From positions 276,743 through 340,742 of the forward strand of contig NZ_JAKEDS010000003.1 of the NCBI RefSeq assembly GCF_021462415.1: a DNA stretch of 64,000 nucleotides, read 5' to 3'. How positions within the stretch are numbered: the stretch's first letter is position 1; each line of letters begins with the position of its first letter. Below the pieces are notes generated by a model. It saw only the letters and a program-made list of their open reading frames with translations. It did no database searches and was not told the DNA's origin. This DNA comes from Rhodohalobacter sp. 614A. Its GTDB lineage: Bacteria > Bacteroidota > Rhodothermia > Balneolales > Balneolaceae. The translations under genes were made by a program, and so were the position numbers. Positions 53,675 to 62,959 of this stretch are shown here, piece by piece.

Positions 53675-56656
53675 TTAGTTCAAAAACTGGTCAAACGTTA
53701 GAGAAACGTAGTAGATGGCGCCGAGGTTCGGACCGCCGTAGTTTAGAATGTGCTGGTTATTTGTGATATTCGAACCGCCAACCTTCACGATCGACTTGAG
53801 GTCCGGTACACGATAGGTAACCTGTGCATCAAGCGTAGAAACAGACGGAACCATTCCACTTGCGAAAGATGACGTCCATTCGAACTCTTCCTGCCATCTC
53901 CAGCTCACTTTAAATCCAAGTTGATCAGTCAATCTTCGATTTTCAATAGACACATTTACTTTGTGTTCGGGTGTGTTAAAATCAAAAATAAAGCCTTCAT
54001 CCCGATCAGTAATCAGCTCATTCCAATTGTAGTTTGCTGATAAAAGAAAGCTTTTGGGCAGGCTGTATTCAAACCCAACCACGGCTCCCTGAGATTTTAC
54101 AGTTTCTTCAACATTTGTGTAGAGCTGGAAGGTATTCAATGCCGTTCCTGATAAAAGCAGTGGCAGTGTATCTGCGCCGGGCGCTAAAATTTCTCCGGCC
54201 TGAATAATGCCATCGTCATTAAAATCGGAGTTTATTTGCCGTACCCTGAACTGGGCGATAAAATCATCATAGATGTTATAGTAATATGCAGCATCAATTA
54301 ACAATTTGTTACCCAAGAGGCCTTTATAGCCCACTTCAAAAGATTGAATTTGTTCGGGACGAACCGGATCAAAACCCTGATAGGGTTGTAACTGCCCGGC
54401 AGCTTGCACCTGTTCTTGCGGTGTTTCTGCTTCGAGAAGTGCATCCGTAAATCGTTCTACAGATTCAAGCGTATATGAACTCTGAGTCACATTGTATTTA
54501 TCAGCCAAATATGGCAATCCGCCAAGCAGACGTGCTGTAAGTACATTCAAATCAATATACTGGCCCTGGGTAGTTGGATTTCTAAAACCGGTTTGATAGG
54601 ATGCCCTGATATTGTGAGAATCTGCAACCTTAACAACCGCAGAAATTCGGGGATTAAACTGTCCATCGAAATTCTCGTTCTTATCGTATCGAATAGAACC
54701 GGTTAACTGAAGCCTGTCATCAAGAAGGGCTTTGGAAGCTTGTAAAAATCCACCAAATTCGTTGATATCTACACCGCCATCTGCATCATCAAAAATCGTT
54801 CCGTTAGACCGCAACTGGTATTGCCGGTAACTCGCTCCCACTTGCAAATCAACAAATGAAATTTCATTCTTGAAGTTGTACAGTCCCTCAACATGCAAGA
54901 ACCTGGATTGATCGTCGAACCGCGCTCCATTTGGCACAACATCCGCTAAAGCATTCTCATATGCGGTATCAAATGCATCCGTTCCGGGTTGAATGCGGTT
55001 GGCATCGGCTGTACTTCTTGCAGCGCTATGAAGTTGGGCAACTGCTTGTGGATTATTCAAAATTGCATTTACAGTAGCCGGATTATAGGCAGGATTACCG
55101 CCTTGAGCTTCTGCGGCGGCTCCCATCAAACCACCTGCAAATACGGCCCCATATGTACCAAACCATTGCGTTGTTGGCATATATTGGTCATTGATAGAAA
55201 ATCCTACAAAATCGGCGATGTAAGAGTCACCGGAATTTTCAAAAGTTCCATATCCGCGAACCATAAAATTATCGCCTTCGAACTGAACTTTGTGCTGGTG
55301 AATGTAGAAATCTTTTAAGCTGTATCGTTGCGCCCCACTGTAAACCGACGTTCCCGATCCGTAATTCATTGTGTAACTGGCTTCAAGGTTGTCTGTGAGG
55401 CGATAGTGAAGTGAACCTCCTGCTTTGAGATTATTTGCATCATGATCCACCAAAAATTCTTCTCTATATCCGGTTCTTGTAACTGGTTGTGCAGGCAACG
55501 AGGCAACATACTGTTCTGTAACTGAAGCCGGAACCCCTGTCTGAGCAGAAATTTGTTGCGCAATAGCAGTTCTGTTATCACTTGGCAAGCCCAATAAACC
55601 AAGGTTAAAGGAACCATCATCTCCATACAGATGGACGCCATCGTAAGCAGGATTATTTGAGAGTCCTGAAGGTGTAAATACAGCATTCTTATCTGAATAG
55701 TTGATACCCACCCAGTCCTCGGCTTGTGAGTAACTGAAATTTATTTTGAATGCAAACTTATCGTTGATCACTTTTGCATATCGGGCAGAAAAATCAAGCA
55801 TGGGCTGGGCCCCATCGGGTTCACCCAAGGTAGCGTCACTGTCGATATGATTTACACCTGTCTGAACATTCACACTCAACCCCGGATATCGAAACGGATT
55901 TTTACTGTTCACAAGCAGAATTCCATTAAACGCATTGGGACCGTATAGTGCCGATGAAGCCCCCGGAATAAATTCAACACTTTCCACATCTAAAACAGAT
56001 GGGCCATTCAGATTACCAATGGGAAAATTAAGCGCCGGAGCCTGGGTATCCATTCCGTCGGTTAACTGAACCATTCGGGTATTTCCGGTTGAATTAAAAC
56101 CCCGTGCATTAATAATCTGAAAATTGATACTGCTTGTGGTCATATCCACACCTTTCAGGTTCGAAAGCGCCTGATAGTAGCTTGGAGATGCCGTTTGGTT
56201 AACGGCAATAATATCCATTTTTTCAATCGAAACAGGTGCTTCTAAAATACTTTGCTCCACACGGGAAGCAGATACAACTACATCATTTCCAAGAATGGTT
56301 TCCTCAGAAAGCTCAATCTCGAGGTCGGAAACATTCTGTTCGGAAATCACAATTTCGCGTGTTCGGTAACCAATGATTGATACCAAGATGGTAAGCGGCG
56401 GTTCATCATTGATGTTGAGCGTAAACTCGCCTTGTGAATTTGTGGCAACACCGACCATGGTTCCTTCAACAATAATATTCACTCCTGCAAGCGATTCGCC
56501 CGTTTGGGCATCGATTACAGTCCCCGATACGGTAGTACGGGCACTATTTTGTTGAAAAGCCGGAGCGGCTAAAAGGTTGTTAATATTAGTTATTTGAAAA
56601 AGAAAAGAGAAGAAAAAGCATAATAGTATTTTGGTAGCGGCTATCTTAAGATTCAT
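53675..56656 (-). CDS. TonB-dependent receptor with carboxypeptidase-like N-terminal domain
   Basis: About 993 residues. After a signal peptide comes a carboxypeptidase-D-like domain (VSGTVIDAQTGESLAGVNI). The plug has DVVVSASRVEQSILEAPVS and SALYGPNAFNGILLV, and a large barrel ends in LTFDQFLN. The SusC signature GKAAGV is missing and no SusD gene is adjacent, so this is a general receptor; its cargo could be peptide, glycan or chelate. I placed the start at 56656, where the signal peptide begins; the frame is open to 56809 but those residues look non-coding. A LacI-like operator lies upstream. Confidence 0.9.
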   Translation of the reverse strand: MNLKIAATKILLCFFFSFLFQITNINNLLAAPAFQQNSARTTVSGTVIDAQTGESLAGVNIIVEGTMVGVATNSQGEFTLNINDEPPLTILVSIIGYRTREIVISEQNVSDLEIELSEETILGNDVVVSASRVEQSILEAPVSIEKMDIIAVNQTASPSYYQALSNLKGVDMTTSSINFQIINARGFNSTGNTRMVQLTDGMDTQAPALNFPIGNLNGPSVLDVESVEFIPGASSALYGPNAFNGILLVNSKNPFRYPGLSVNVQTGVNHIDSDATLGEPDGAQPMLDFSARYAKVINDKFAFKINFSYSQAEDWVGINYSDKNAVFTPSGLSNNPAYDGVHLYGDDGSFNLGLLGLPSDNRTAIAQQISAQTGVPASVTEQYVASLPAQPVTRTGYREEFLVDHDANNLKAGGSLHYRLTDNLEASYTMNYGSGTSVYSGAQRYSLKDFYIHQHKVQFEGDNFMVRGYGTFENSGDSYIADFVGFSINDQYMPTTQWFGTYGAVFAGGLMGAAAEAQGGNPAYNPATVNAILNNPQAVAQLHSAARSTADANRIQPGTDAFDTAYENALADVVPNGARFDDQSRFLHVEGLYNFKNEISFVDLQVGASYRQYQLRSNGTIFDDADGGVDINEFGGFLQASKALLDDRLQLTGSIRYDKNENFDGQFNPRISAVVKVADSHNIRASYQTGFRNPTTQGQYIDLNVLTARLLGGLPYLADKYNVTQSSYTLESVERFTDALLEAETPQEQVQAAGQLQPYQGFDPVRPEQIQSFEVGYKGLLGNKLLIDAAYYYNIYDDFIAQFRVRQINSDFNDDGIIQAGEILAPGADTLPLLLSGTALNTFQLYTNVEETVKSQGAVVGFEYSLPKSFLLSANYNWNELITDRDEGFIFDFNTPEHKVNVSIENRRLTDQLGFKVSWRWQEEFEWTSSFASGMVPSVSTLDAQVTYRVPDLKSIVKVGGSNITNNQHILNYGGPNLGAIYYVSLTFDQFLN

Positions 56657-56731
56657 CTGATAGGTAATTGGTTCATGTTGGCAGACACTGTGAATCGAAC
56701 ACTTATTGATCGTTTTAAAAAACAATCTCTC

Positions 56732-56762
56732 CAAAATAACTGTCATTTTTTGGTTTATGCAA
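56732..56762 (-). promoter_or_regulatory. Possible promoter of the TonB receptor
   Basis: On the minus strand TTG (56762-56760) and TATTTTG (56738-56732) are separated by 21 bases. This approximates the Bacteroidota -33/-7 pattern (TTTG, TAnnTTTG) with one base missing in each. The -33 side lies inside the palindrome at 56758-56771, so binding there would block it. Confidence 0.35.
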
Positions 56763-56771
56763 GCGCTTTCA
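56758..56771. promoter_or_regulatory. LacI/cre-like operator palindrome
   Basis: TGCAAGCGCTTTCA matches the catabolite-responsive-element consensus TGWAARCGYTWNCW at all but one fixed position. It has the CpG-centred AAGCGCTT core typical of LacI-family operators. It is about 100 bases upstream of the TonB receptor start. No LacI gene is present in the window. Confidence 0.55.
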
Positions 56772-56930
56772 TAACAATTTATTAATAGCTGATAAATTAA
56801 AAATGACACCTCCCTTCTTTGTTTAAAAAAATATACGCTTATACTTTTGCTAATTGCTTTCGACTGTATACCAATTTTATTTTCCCGTTCGTTGGAGTTT
56901 TAAAAAACAATAAACCTACAGACCTTCATC

Positions 56931-57629
56931 ATGAAAAAATCATCTATTATTTCAGTTATTTCCCTTTTTCTTCTGGTGGCATTATTTACTGATGCCTCTT
57001 CACAATCTTCCGATTACGACTCTCGAATTACAGTTGATGCTGTTGGTGAGGTTCAGGTATCGGCCGACCTCATCCATTTCCGGGTGAACATTACACAGTT
57101 CAAAGAAGATGCTCGGGAAGCTTTTCAAATTCACAAAGAGCAGGAGCAGTATTTAACAGAATTGCTGCTTGAGGAAGGAATTGCAGATAGTAATATTACG
57201 GCAAACCCCATTAGCATATCACATATCAGAAGATATAATAACACTGGTGAGAGTGGTTATGAAACTCAGCAGCAGGTGCTTATTTCTCTGGATGATGTGA
57301 CTCAATTTGAATCGATGCAAATAAAATTGATTGAGAATGGATTTACGAATTTCTCAGGCTCATTTACTTCATCTGAAATAAAGCAAGCCAGTGATGAGGC
57401 TCTTAAAAAAGCAGTTGAGGAAGCCCGAAAAAAAGCAGAGATATTGGCTGATGCCGCCGGAAAATCTATTACCGATGTGTTGACTATCAATTATCATTCA
57501 TCACGGCCTTATGCTGCCAGGGCTGAATCCGTACAAATGGCTTTTGATGCAAGTGGCGGATCACTTCTTCAATTTGAGCGAACAATCTCTGTAACGGAGA
57601 ACGTATCCGTTCAATTCAGGATTGAATAA
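56931..57629 (+). CDS. SIMPL (DUF541) domain exported protein
   Basis: The 232-residue protein has a signal peptide (about 1-25). ITVDAVGEVQVSADLIHFRV is the usual SIMPL opening. ALKKAVEEARKKAEILADAAGKSI is the conserved helix, and the chain ends with a beta strand SVQFRIE. Family members are periplasmic or envelope proteins of unclear function; E. coli YggE is linked to oxidative-stress tolerance. It is transcribed alone, divergent from the TonB receptor. Confidence 0.92.
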   Translation: MKKSSIISVISLFLLVALFTDASSQSSDYDSRITVDAVGEVQVSADLIHFRVNITQFKEDAREAFQIHKEQEQYLTELLLEEGIADSNITANPISISHIRRYNNTGESGYETQQQVLISLDDVTQFESMQIKLIENGFTNFSGSFTSSEIKQASDEALKKAVEEARKKAEILADAAGKSITDVLTINYHSSRPYAARAESVQMAFDASGGSLLQFERTISVTENVSVQFRIE

Positions 57630-57713
57630 TCATTTTTGGTTCAGTCTTTTGAAAACTGCCGGATGAAGAATCACTCTTAAAAAGAATACATAAGAGGTAA
57701 GCTTTGCGGGAGA

Positions 57714-58331
57714 TTACAATAGAGGTTTAAGAATGTCCCAAAGATTCTCAGCCAAAATTTTATGACCTTCAACGGTTGGATGAATTCCATCCGGCAGATT
57801 TAACTCTGGATTTCCCGCTACATCCTGGAGTATAAACGGCATAAATATTACATCATTTTCTGAAGCTAATTCCTGGTAAACACCCCGAAATTCATTCGTA
57901 TAAAGGTTGCCTAGATTTGGCGGAGCTTCCATTCCGGTTAGGACAATTTCAGCATCCGGGTAAGTTTCCTGAACTTTGTCGATGATTCCCTGGAGATTCT
58001 CTTTGGTATTCTGTGGATCAATTCCTCTCAAACCGTCATTCCCGCCAAGCTCCAGTACAAAAACATCCACGCTCTGACGCAGAATCCAATCCACTCGACG
58101 CAGTCCGCCGGCGGATGTCTCCCCACTGAGACCGGCATTTACTACTGCATAGTTCAAGCCAAGTGAATCAATTTTTTGCTGAATAACGGCGGGAAAAGCC
58201 TGTTCGGTTTCCAATCCATAGCCGGCAGTAATACTATCCCCAAAAAAAAGAATTGTTTTGGAATTCTGACCAAAACTGTTTGTAAAACAAAGTAACAACA
58301 GGCTTGTAAGTGCAACCTTTAAAAATCTCAT
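57714..58331 (-). CDS. tesA: TesA-like arylesterase / lysophospholipase (SGNH)
   Basis: The 205-residue protein has a signal peptide (about 1-21). Complete SGNH blocks are FFGDSITAGYGL (Ser33), NAGLSGETSAGG, ELGGNDGLRG and LPDGIHPTVEGH. This matches the E. coli TesA branch of periplasmic thioesterase/lysophospholipase L1 in length and motif order. The gene is divergent from an ABC exporter of YbbA/YbbP type, the same arrangement as in E. coli, which strengthens the assignment. Confidence 0.93.
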   Translation of the reverse strand: MRFLKVALTSLLLLCFTNSFGQNSKTILFFGDSITAGYGLETEQAFPAVIQQKIDSLGLNYAVVNAGLSGETSAGGLRRVDWILRQSVDVFVLELGGNDGLRGIDPQNTKENLQGIIDKVQETYPDAEIVLTGMEAPPNLGNLYTNEFRGVYQELASENDVIFMPFILQDVAGNPELNLPDGIHPTVEGHKILAENLWDILKPLL

Positions 58332-58417
58332 ACGTTATTTTTGGTAAATTAAACTCTTTCGGGGAATGGTTTATATTATCCCTTCTGTTTACTGATTGTC
58401 AATTTAATAAATACAGG

Positions 58418-59152
58418 ATGCCGAATAGTTCCATTTTATCAGTCGAAAATTTATCAAAAACATTTACAAGCGGTAATAAACAACTAACGGTCTTAAAAGA
58501 TATTACATTTTCTGTAGAAAAAGGGGTTACCTGCGCCATTGTTGGACCTTCCGGCAGTGGCAAAACCACCCTTTTAGGAGTTTGTGCCGGATTGGATAAA
58601 CCCTCAACCGGTGTTGTAAATCTCAATGATCAGAAAATATCCGAACTGAGTGAATCTGAACTTTCGTCAATTCGAAACGAACAGATTGGATTCGTATTTC
58701 AATCATTTCAGCTCATTCCTACCCTTACAGCTCTGGAAAATGTAATGGTTCCTATCGAACTGAGAGGATTAGCCTATAAAAATGTAGAGAAAAAAGCTAT
58801 TGAATTGCTTGATAAAGTAGGTTTAAAAGATCGGATCACACACTATCCCACACAGCTTTCCGGAGGAGAACAACAACGTGTTGGCCTTGCAAGAGCGTTT
58901 ATCCACAAACCCGACATCCTGTTTGCTGATGAACCGACCGGTAACCTGGACGGCGATACCGGGGCTCAGATTGAAGATCTGCTGTTCGACTTAAACCGTG
59001 ATGAAGGAACCACACTGATCATTGTTACCCATGATAGGGAACTGGCTGCTAAATGCAACCGGATTATCGAACTAAAGAGCGGGGCTATTATTTTGGATAC
59101 GATCACTCCGGCGGCACGACCTGAAACCATCCAGGAAAATGTAGCGCAATGA
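58418..59152 (+). CDS. ABC transporter ATP-binding protein (YbbA/LolD type)
   Basis: About 244 residues. Walker A is GPSGSGKTT, the Q-loop is [13 protein letters not shown], the signature is LSGGEQQR, Walker B is [12 protein letters not shown], and the switch His is in IIVTHD. These are hallmarks of the MacB/LolD/FtsE group. I start at the ATG at 58418, preceded by AGGA, and not at the in-frame ATG at 58310, whose extra 36 residues would reach into tesA. The stop overlaps the permease start by four bases (ATGA). Confidence 0.94.
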   Translation: MPNSSILSVENLSKTFTSGNKQLTVLKDITFSVEKGVTCAIVGPSGSGKTTLLGVCAGLDKPSTGVVNLNDQKISELSESELSSIRNEQIGFVFQSFQLIPTLTALENVMVPIELRGLAYKNVEKKAIELLDKVGLKDRITHYPTQLSGGEQQRVGLARAFIHKPDILFADEPTGNLDGDTGAQIEDLLFDLNRDEGTTLIIVTHDRELAAKCNRIIELKSGAIILDTITPAARPETIQENVAQ

Positions 59153-61701
59153 AATTTTTCCGAGAATTGATTTCCTCCTACAGCTGGAGGCTTGCCTACA
59201 AAGATGCCAAACCTCAGTGGAAAAGCCTGTTGCTTTACACATCGTCCATGATTGCCGGAATTGCGGCGCTGGTGGCTATTTTATCATTCCGAAGTGATGT
59301 TCTATTAACCGTTGATGACCAGGCGAAGGAATTGCTTGGAGCCGATCTTGAGATGGATTCAAGTCAGCCCTACCCCGAGGAAGCGGTCGCGTTTATTGAC
59401 TCTATTGGAGGGAGTGATGCCAATTCCATTGAGTTTAATTCGATGGTATTATTCAAACATAACGGCTCCACCCGGCTCTCCCAGATTCGGGCGATTGAAG
59501 GCCCCTTTCCACTTTATGGAGCTTTAAAGACGGAACCGGAAAGTGCTGCCGACAGGTATAAAGAAGAAAAGTTTGCCATTGTTGAGCAATCCGCTCTCAA
59601 CCAATATGGAGCAGAAGTCGGCGACAGTATCCAGGTTGGGAATGTGACACTTGAAATTGGCGGCGCTTTGATTAGTGTGCCCGGAGAAGCCGCAGCATTC
59701 TCATTGATCGGCCCCCGGGTGTTTATCCCAAAATCCATTGTTGAAGATTCCGGCCTTTTAGAACGTGGAAGCCGTGTTGAGTACAAACAATTCTTTAAAT
59801 TCGATTCTGAAGAAAAAGCCGGTGAAATCGAAGAAGCATTTGATCCCATCTCCGATAAATATCGAATCCGGACAGAAACTGTAGCTGAGGAAAAAGAAGA
59901 GTTTGAGGAAGTGGTAAATGGAATGTCGAAATTTCTCGGGCTGATAGCTTTTGTGGCCATCCTGCTTGGCGGTTTAGGAGTATCAAGTGCGGTGTACGTT
60001 TACATCAAACGAAAATCAAATACCGTTGCTACTCTTCGCTGTTTGGGGATCACAAAAGAGAAAATCCTGGCAATATTTGCAATTCAGATTTCCGCAATCG
60101 GCTTCATGGGAGCTTTGATCGGTACCGGGTTAGGTATTTTTATTCAATTGTACATTCCCACACTTTTTGAAGGTTTATTACCATTTGAAATTGTGCAATC
60201 TGTGTCCATTTCTGCAGTAGCCCTTGGATTATTGACCGGTTTGTTGATCAGCCTGGTCTTTTCACTTTTGCCGCTTATTACAATCAGTACAATCTCTCCA
60301 CTTCTGACGATTCGGACTGTAGAATTTTCTCCTATTAAGGCGTTATCAAAACGCGCAAAAATTGTGGCATTTACCTCTACAATTCTAATTTTGGTTGCCG
60401 TAGTGGGACTTCTGACGGAAAGTTTTCTTGTAGCTCTCGGTTTTACAATCGGTTTGATTGTATGTGTTTTGCTTCTTTGGGCTATGGCAGCAGTCCTGAT
60501 GATGACGATTAAGAAACTCCGCCTCAAATCACTTTCATACACCGTACGCCAGGGAATGGCCAACCTTTTCAGGCCAAACAACCAAACCTCCATGTTGATG
60601 ATAACATTGGGAATGGGAATGCTGTTGATTGGAATTCTCTATATGAGCCAGGAAATGCTTCTACAGCGAATAGAATTCCAAACCGGGGAGCAAATGCCCG
60701 ATGCTGTTTTCTATGATATACAGATTGATCAAAATGAATCTTTTCTTGGAATTATGGAGGATGCGGATGTTAATGTAACCCAAAATGTGCCCATCGTGTC
60801 CATGCGTTTAGCCAGCCGAAAAGGTGTTCCTGTTTCGGAAATCAGGACTGATACCACTCTTGATATTAGCAGTTGGGCTCTTTCCAGGGAGTACCGGGTA
60901 ACGTACAGAGATTCTCTTATTGATTCTGAAACAATTATTGAAGGTGAATGGATTGGTGAATCTAACGGTATCGATTCTGTTGTTCCGATCTCCATTGCCG
61001 ACCAGATTGATGAAGACCTGAAAGTTGAAATTGGGGACACACTTGGATTTAATGTCCAGGGAGTTCCCGTAACCACGGTTGTTGCCAGTATTCGGGAAGT
61101 AGATTTTGACCGCCCTCAACCCAATTTCTTTGTTCTGTTCCCCAAAGGAGTTTTGGAAGAAGCGCCTCAATTTTTTGCTGCGACAATTAAAACCAACTCC
61201 CGCGAACAAACCATTGCCCTGCAACAACAGGTCACTGCACAGTTTCCGAATATATCTTCTATTGATATTTCCGTAGCCCTCCAAAGCGTTCGGGAGTTTC
61301 TTGACAAAATGGCTCTCGCTATTCAGTTTATGGCATTTTTTAGTATTCTTACCGGCTTTATCGTTCTTGCGAGTTCAATCGCTATCAGTCGAAAACAGAG
61401 AACCCGTGAGTCTGTCCTTCTGCGAACCCTCGGGGCTGCCAAATCACAAATCGGAACCATCCAAACAATTGAATACGCTTTGTTAGGCCTCCTCTCTGGG
61501 CTGACTGGACTTCTGCTCGCTGTTCTTTCAAGCTGGGCCCTGGCTTATTTTTATTTTGAGCTTGTTTTTGTCCCGGATCTGGTAACCGTCTCTGTATTAT
61601 CGATACTGATCACTATCTCAGCCATATTAATCGGATGGAGTGGCAGCAGACATATTTTCAGTCATTCACCACTCGAAATCCTGAGGCTTGAAAACGGATA
61701 A
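59149..61701 (+). CDS. ABC transporter permease with two FtsX domains (YbbP type)
   Basis: This is an 850-residue membrane protein. A first helix (about 30-47) precedes a periplasmic domain of about 200 residues. Three helices follow (about 265-385, the first FtsX unit), a central pair of helices (about 405-450), a second periplasmic domain (about 500-715), and three final helices (about 725-835). The large size and ten-helix layout match YbbP rather than LolC/E. With its ATPase partner it probably moves a lipid or hydrophobic compound out of the inner membrane. The neighbouring tesA would act on acyl compounds. Confidence 0.9.
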   Translation: MKFFRELISSYSWRLAYKDAKPQWKSLLLYTSSMIAGIAALVAILSFRSDVLLTVDDQAKELLGADLEMDSSQPYPEEAVAFIDSIGGSDANSIEFNSMVLFKHNGSTRLSQIRAIEGPFPLYGALKTEPESAADRYKEEKFAIVEQSALNQYGAEVGDSIQVGNVTLEIGGALISVPGEAAAFSLIGPRVFIPKSIVEDSGLLERGSRVEYKQFFKFDSEEKAGEIEEAFDPISDKYRIRTETVAEEKEEFEEVVNGMSKFLGLIAFVAILLGGLGVSSAVYVYIKRKSNTVATLRCLGITKEKILAIFAIQISAIGFMGALIGTGLGIFIQLYIPTLFEGLLPFEIVQSVSISAVALGLLTGLLISLVFSLLPLITISTISPLLTIRTVEFSPIKALSKRAKIVAFTSTILILVAVVGLLTESFLVALGFTIGLIVCVLLLWAMAAVLMMTIKKLRLKSLSYTVRQGMANLFRPNNQTSMLMITLGMGMLLIGILYMSQEMLLQRIEFQTGEQMPDAVFYDIQIDQNESFLGIMEDADVNVTQNVPIVSMRLASRKGVPVSEIRTDTTLDISSWALSREYRVTYRDSLIDSETIIEGEWIGESNGIDSVVPISIADQIDEDLKVEIGDTLGFNVQGVPVTTVVASIREVDFDRPQPNFFVLFPKGVLEEAPQFFAATIKTNSREQTIALQQQVTAQFPNISSIDISVALQSVREFLDKMALAIQFMAFFSILTGFIVLASSIAISRKQRTRESVLLRTLGAAKSQIGTIQTIEYALLGLLSGLTGLLLAVLSSWALAYFYFELVFVPDLVTVSVLSILITISAILIGWSGSRHIFSHSPLEILRLENG

Positions 61702-61703
61702 GC

Positions 61704-61868
61704 ATGACAAACAATCAAACCGTATGGCTTATTTCGTTCGTCATTCTTCTTGTGTGCATTCTCATTACGGTGATTCTCTATATCTATATGGGGCAGATAT
61801 TTATCGCAATTATTCTTGCTCCGCCCATCATCCATTGGATTTTGAAAAGGAGAAACAGGAACTCATGA
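61704..61868 (+). CDS. Small two-helix membrane protein
   Basis: This frame encodes 54 residues starting MTNNQTVWLI, just two bases after the YbbP-type stop. Two hydrophobic helices (about 7-27 and 31-46) flank a short turn with GQ, and the C-terminus is basic and polar (KRRNRNS). No family is recognised. Its tight spacing suggests translation with the permease, perhaps as an accessory subunit. The hydrophobic, positive-inside pattern supports a real gene, but a short frame can arise by chance. Confidence 0.65.
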   Translation: MTNNQTVWLISFVILLVCILITVILYIYMGQIFIAIILAPPIIHWILKRRNRNS

Positions 61869-61927
61869 AATAAATCGGAGTTTTACATTTATTTCCTTTA
61901 TTTAAGAGTACATTATCTGTTTACGTT

Positions 61928-61955
61928 TTACTGTATTTTAGAGAAATTACAGTAA
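61928..61955. promoter_or_regulatory. Inverted repeat upstream of the universal stress protein gene
   Basis: TTACTGTA (61928-61935) and TACAGTAA (61948-61955) are perfect inverted repeats with a 12-base spacer. They lie 47 bases before the start at 62003. The site could bind a dimeric regulator or form a leader hairpin. I do not recognise the motif. Confidence 0.4.
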
Positions 61956-62002
61956 GAGATAACGAGCTATAAAACCATAAAATTCAACTAACTATTACTT
62001 CA

Positions 62003-62869
62003 ATGAAAATTCTTGTCCCAATTGATTTTTCCGATCGAAGCAAAAAAGCTTTACAGGTGGCTGATAAATTCGCTCAACTGTTTGATGGCAAAATAACCCC
62101 GTTTTATTCTCATTTACCGATCTCGGAATTGGATGAACCGTACGCACTCGGGATGAGTTCAAAAATCTATCAAAATTTTGAGAATCTCGAAGAGCAACTC
62201 ACAAACCGGGTAAAAGAAGTGGCTGAAAACAATGTAGACCCAAGCCGGCTCGATAAGCCTTCTGTAGTTTTAGGGAATGCGGCAGAAGGAATTATTGATG
62301 CTTCGGAGGGATATGACTATATCATTATGAGTAGCCACGGCCGAACCGGATTTTCACGTTTCCTCCTCGGCTCAGTTGCAGAAAAAGTTTTGCGGCTCGC
62401 TCATACTCCGGTAATGGTAGTTGAAAATGAATCGGAAGTAGACGATTTCAAGAAAATTATGGTCACAACCGATTTTTCTGACAATGCAGCAGAAGCCTAC
62501 CCCTACGCGATTGATATCGCAGAGAGATCTGGTGCAAAAGTTGATTTGGTGCATGTATTGAGTTTCGAACAGTTTGATGAAGAAGAAAAAGATCTTTCAC
62601 TTCGGAAAATCCGTGAAGAACGGCTTAAACTTCTTGAAAAAGAGCATTTCGGACGAATATCAAACCAGGTTAATCATGAAGTCATTGTCTCGCAGGACTC
62701 GGTTCACGAGGCGATTTTCAATCATGTCCAAAATAATGAATACAACCTGATTATAATGGCAACGGTGGGCAGAACCGGAATCAATTATCTGATGATGGGA
62801 AGTACAACTGCCAATGTGGTTCGCCATGTTAACACTGCCGTTCTCAGTGTGAATCCCAAGAAAGACTAA
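62003..62869 (+). CDS. Tandem universal stress protein (two UspA domains)
   Basis: The 288-residue protein carries two Usp domains in tandem (about 1-140 and 148-288). Each has the ATP-binding loop: SSHGRTGFSRFLLGSVAEKV in the first and ATVGRTGINYLMMGSTTANV in the second. Each domain begins with the usual beta strand (KILVPIDFS and KIMVTTDFS). The loops fit the G-2x-G-9x-G-S/T pattern, so both domains may bind ATP. Tandem Usp proteins respond to starvation or anoxia in other bacteria. Confidence 0.94.
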   Translation: MKILVPIDFSDRSKKALQVADKFAQLFDGKITPFYSHLPISELDEPYALGMSSKIYQNFENLEEQLTNRVKEVAENNVDPSRLDKPSVVLGNAAEGIIDASEGYDYIIMSSHGRTGFSRFLLGSVAEKVLRLAHTPVMVVENESEVDDFKKIMVTTDFSDNAAEAYPYAIDIAERSGAKVDLVHVLSFEQFDEEEKDLSLRKIREERLKLLEKEHFGRISNQVNHEVIVSQDSVHEAIFNHVQNNEYNLIIMATVGRTGINYLMMGSTTANVVRHVNTAVLSVNPKKD

Positions 62870-62902
62870 ATAGAAGCGAATAAAATAAATTTTCGGGATA
62901 AA

Positions 62903-62936
62903 AAAAGCCCGTAACTCGTAAGAATTACGGGCTTTT
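62903..62936. terminator. Bidirectional intrinsic terminator
   Basis: AAAAGCCCGTAA (62903-62914) and TTACGGGCTTTT (62925-62936) form a perfect 12-base-pair stem with a ten-base loop. Each strand ends in a T-run. It lies between the converging Usp and FadL-like genes and probably serves both. Confidence 0.92.
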
Positions 62937-62959
62937 AATTTAGTCAGCACCAAAAGCCG

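Noticed and set aside
56657-56809. Upstream extension of the TonB receptor frame
   Set aside because: The extra residues lack a signal peptide and cover the candidate operator and promoter; the ATG at 56656 starts a proper signal peptide.
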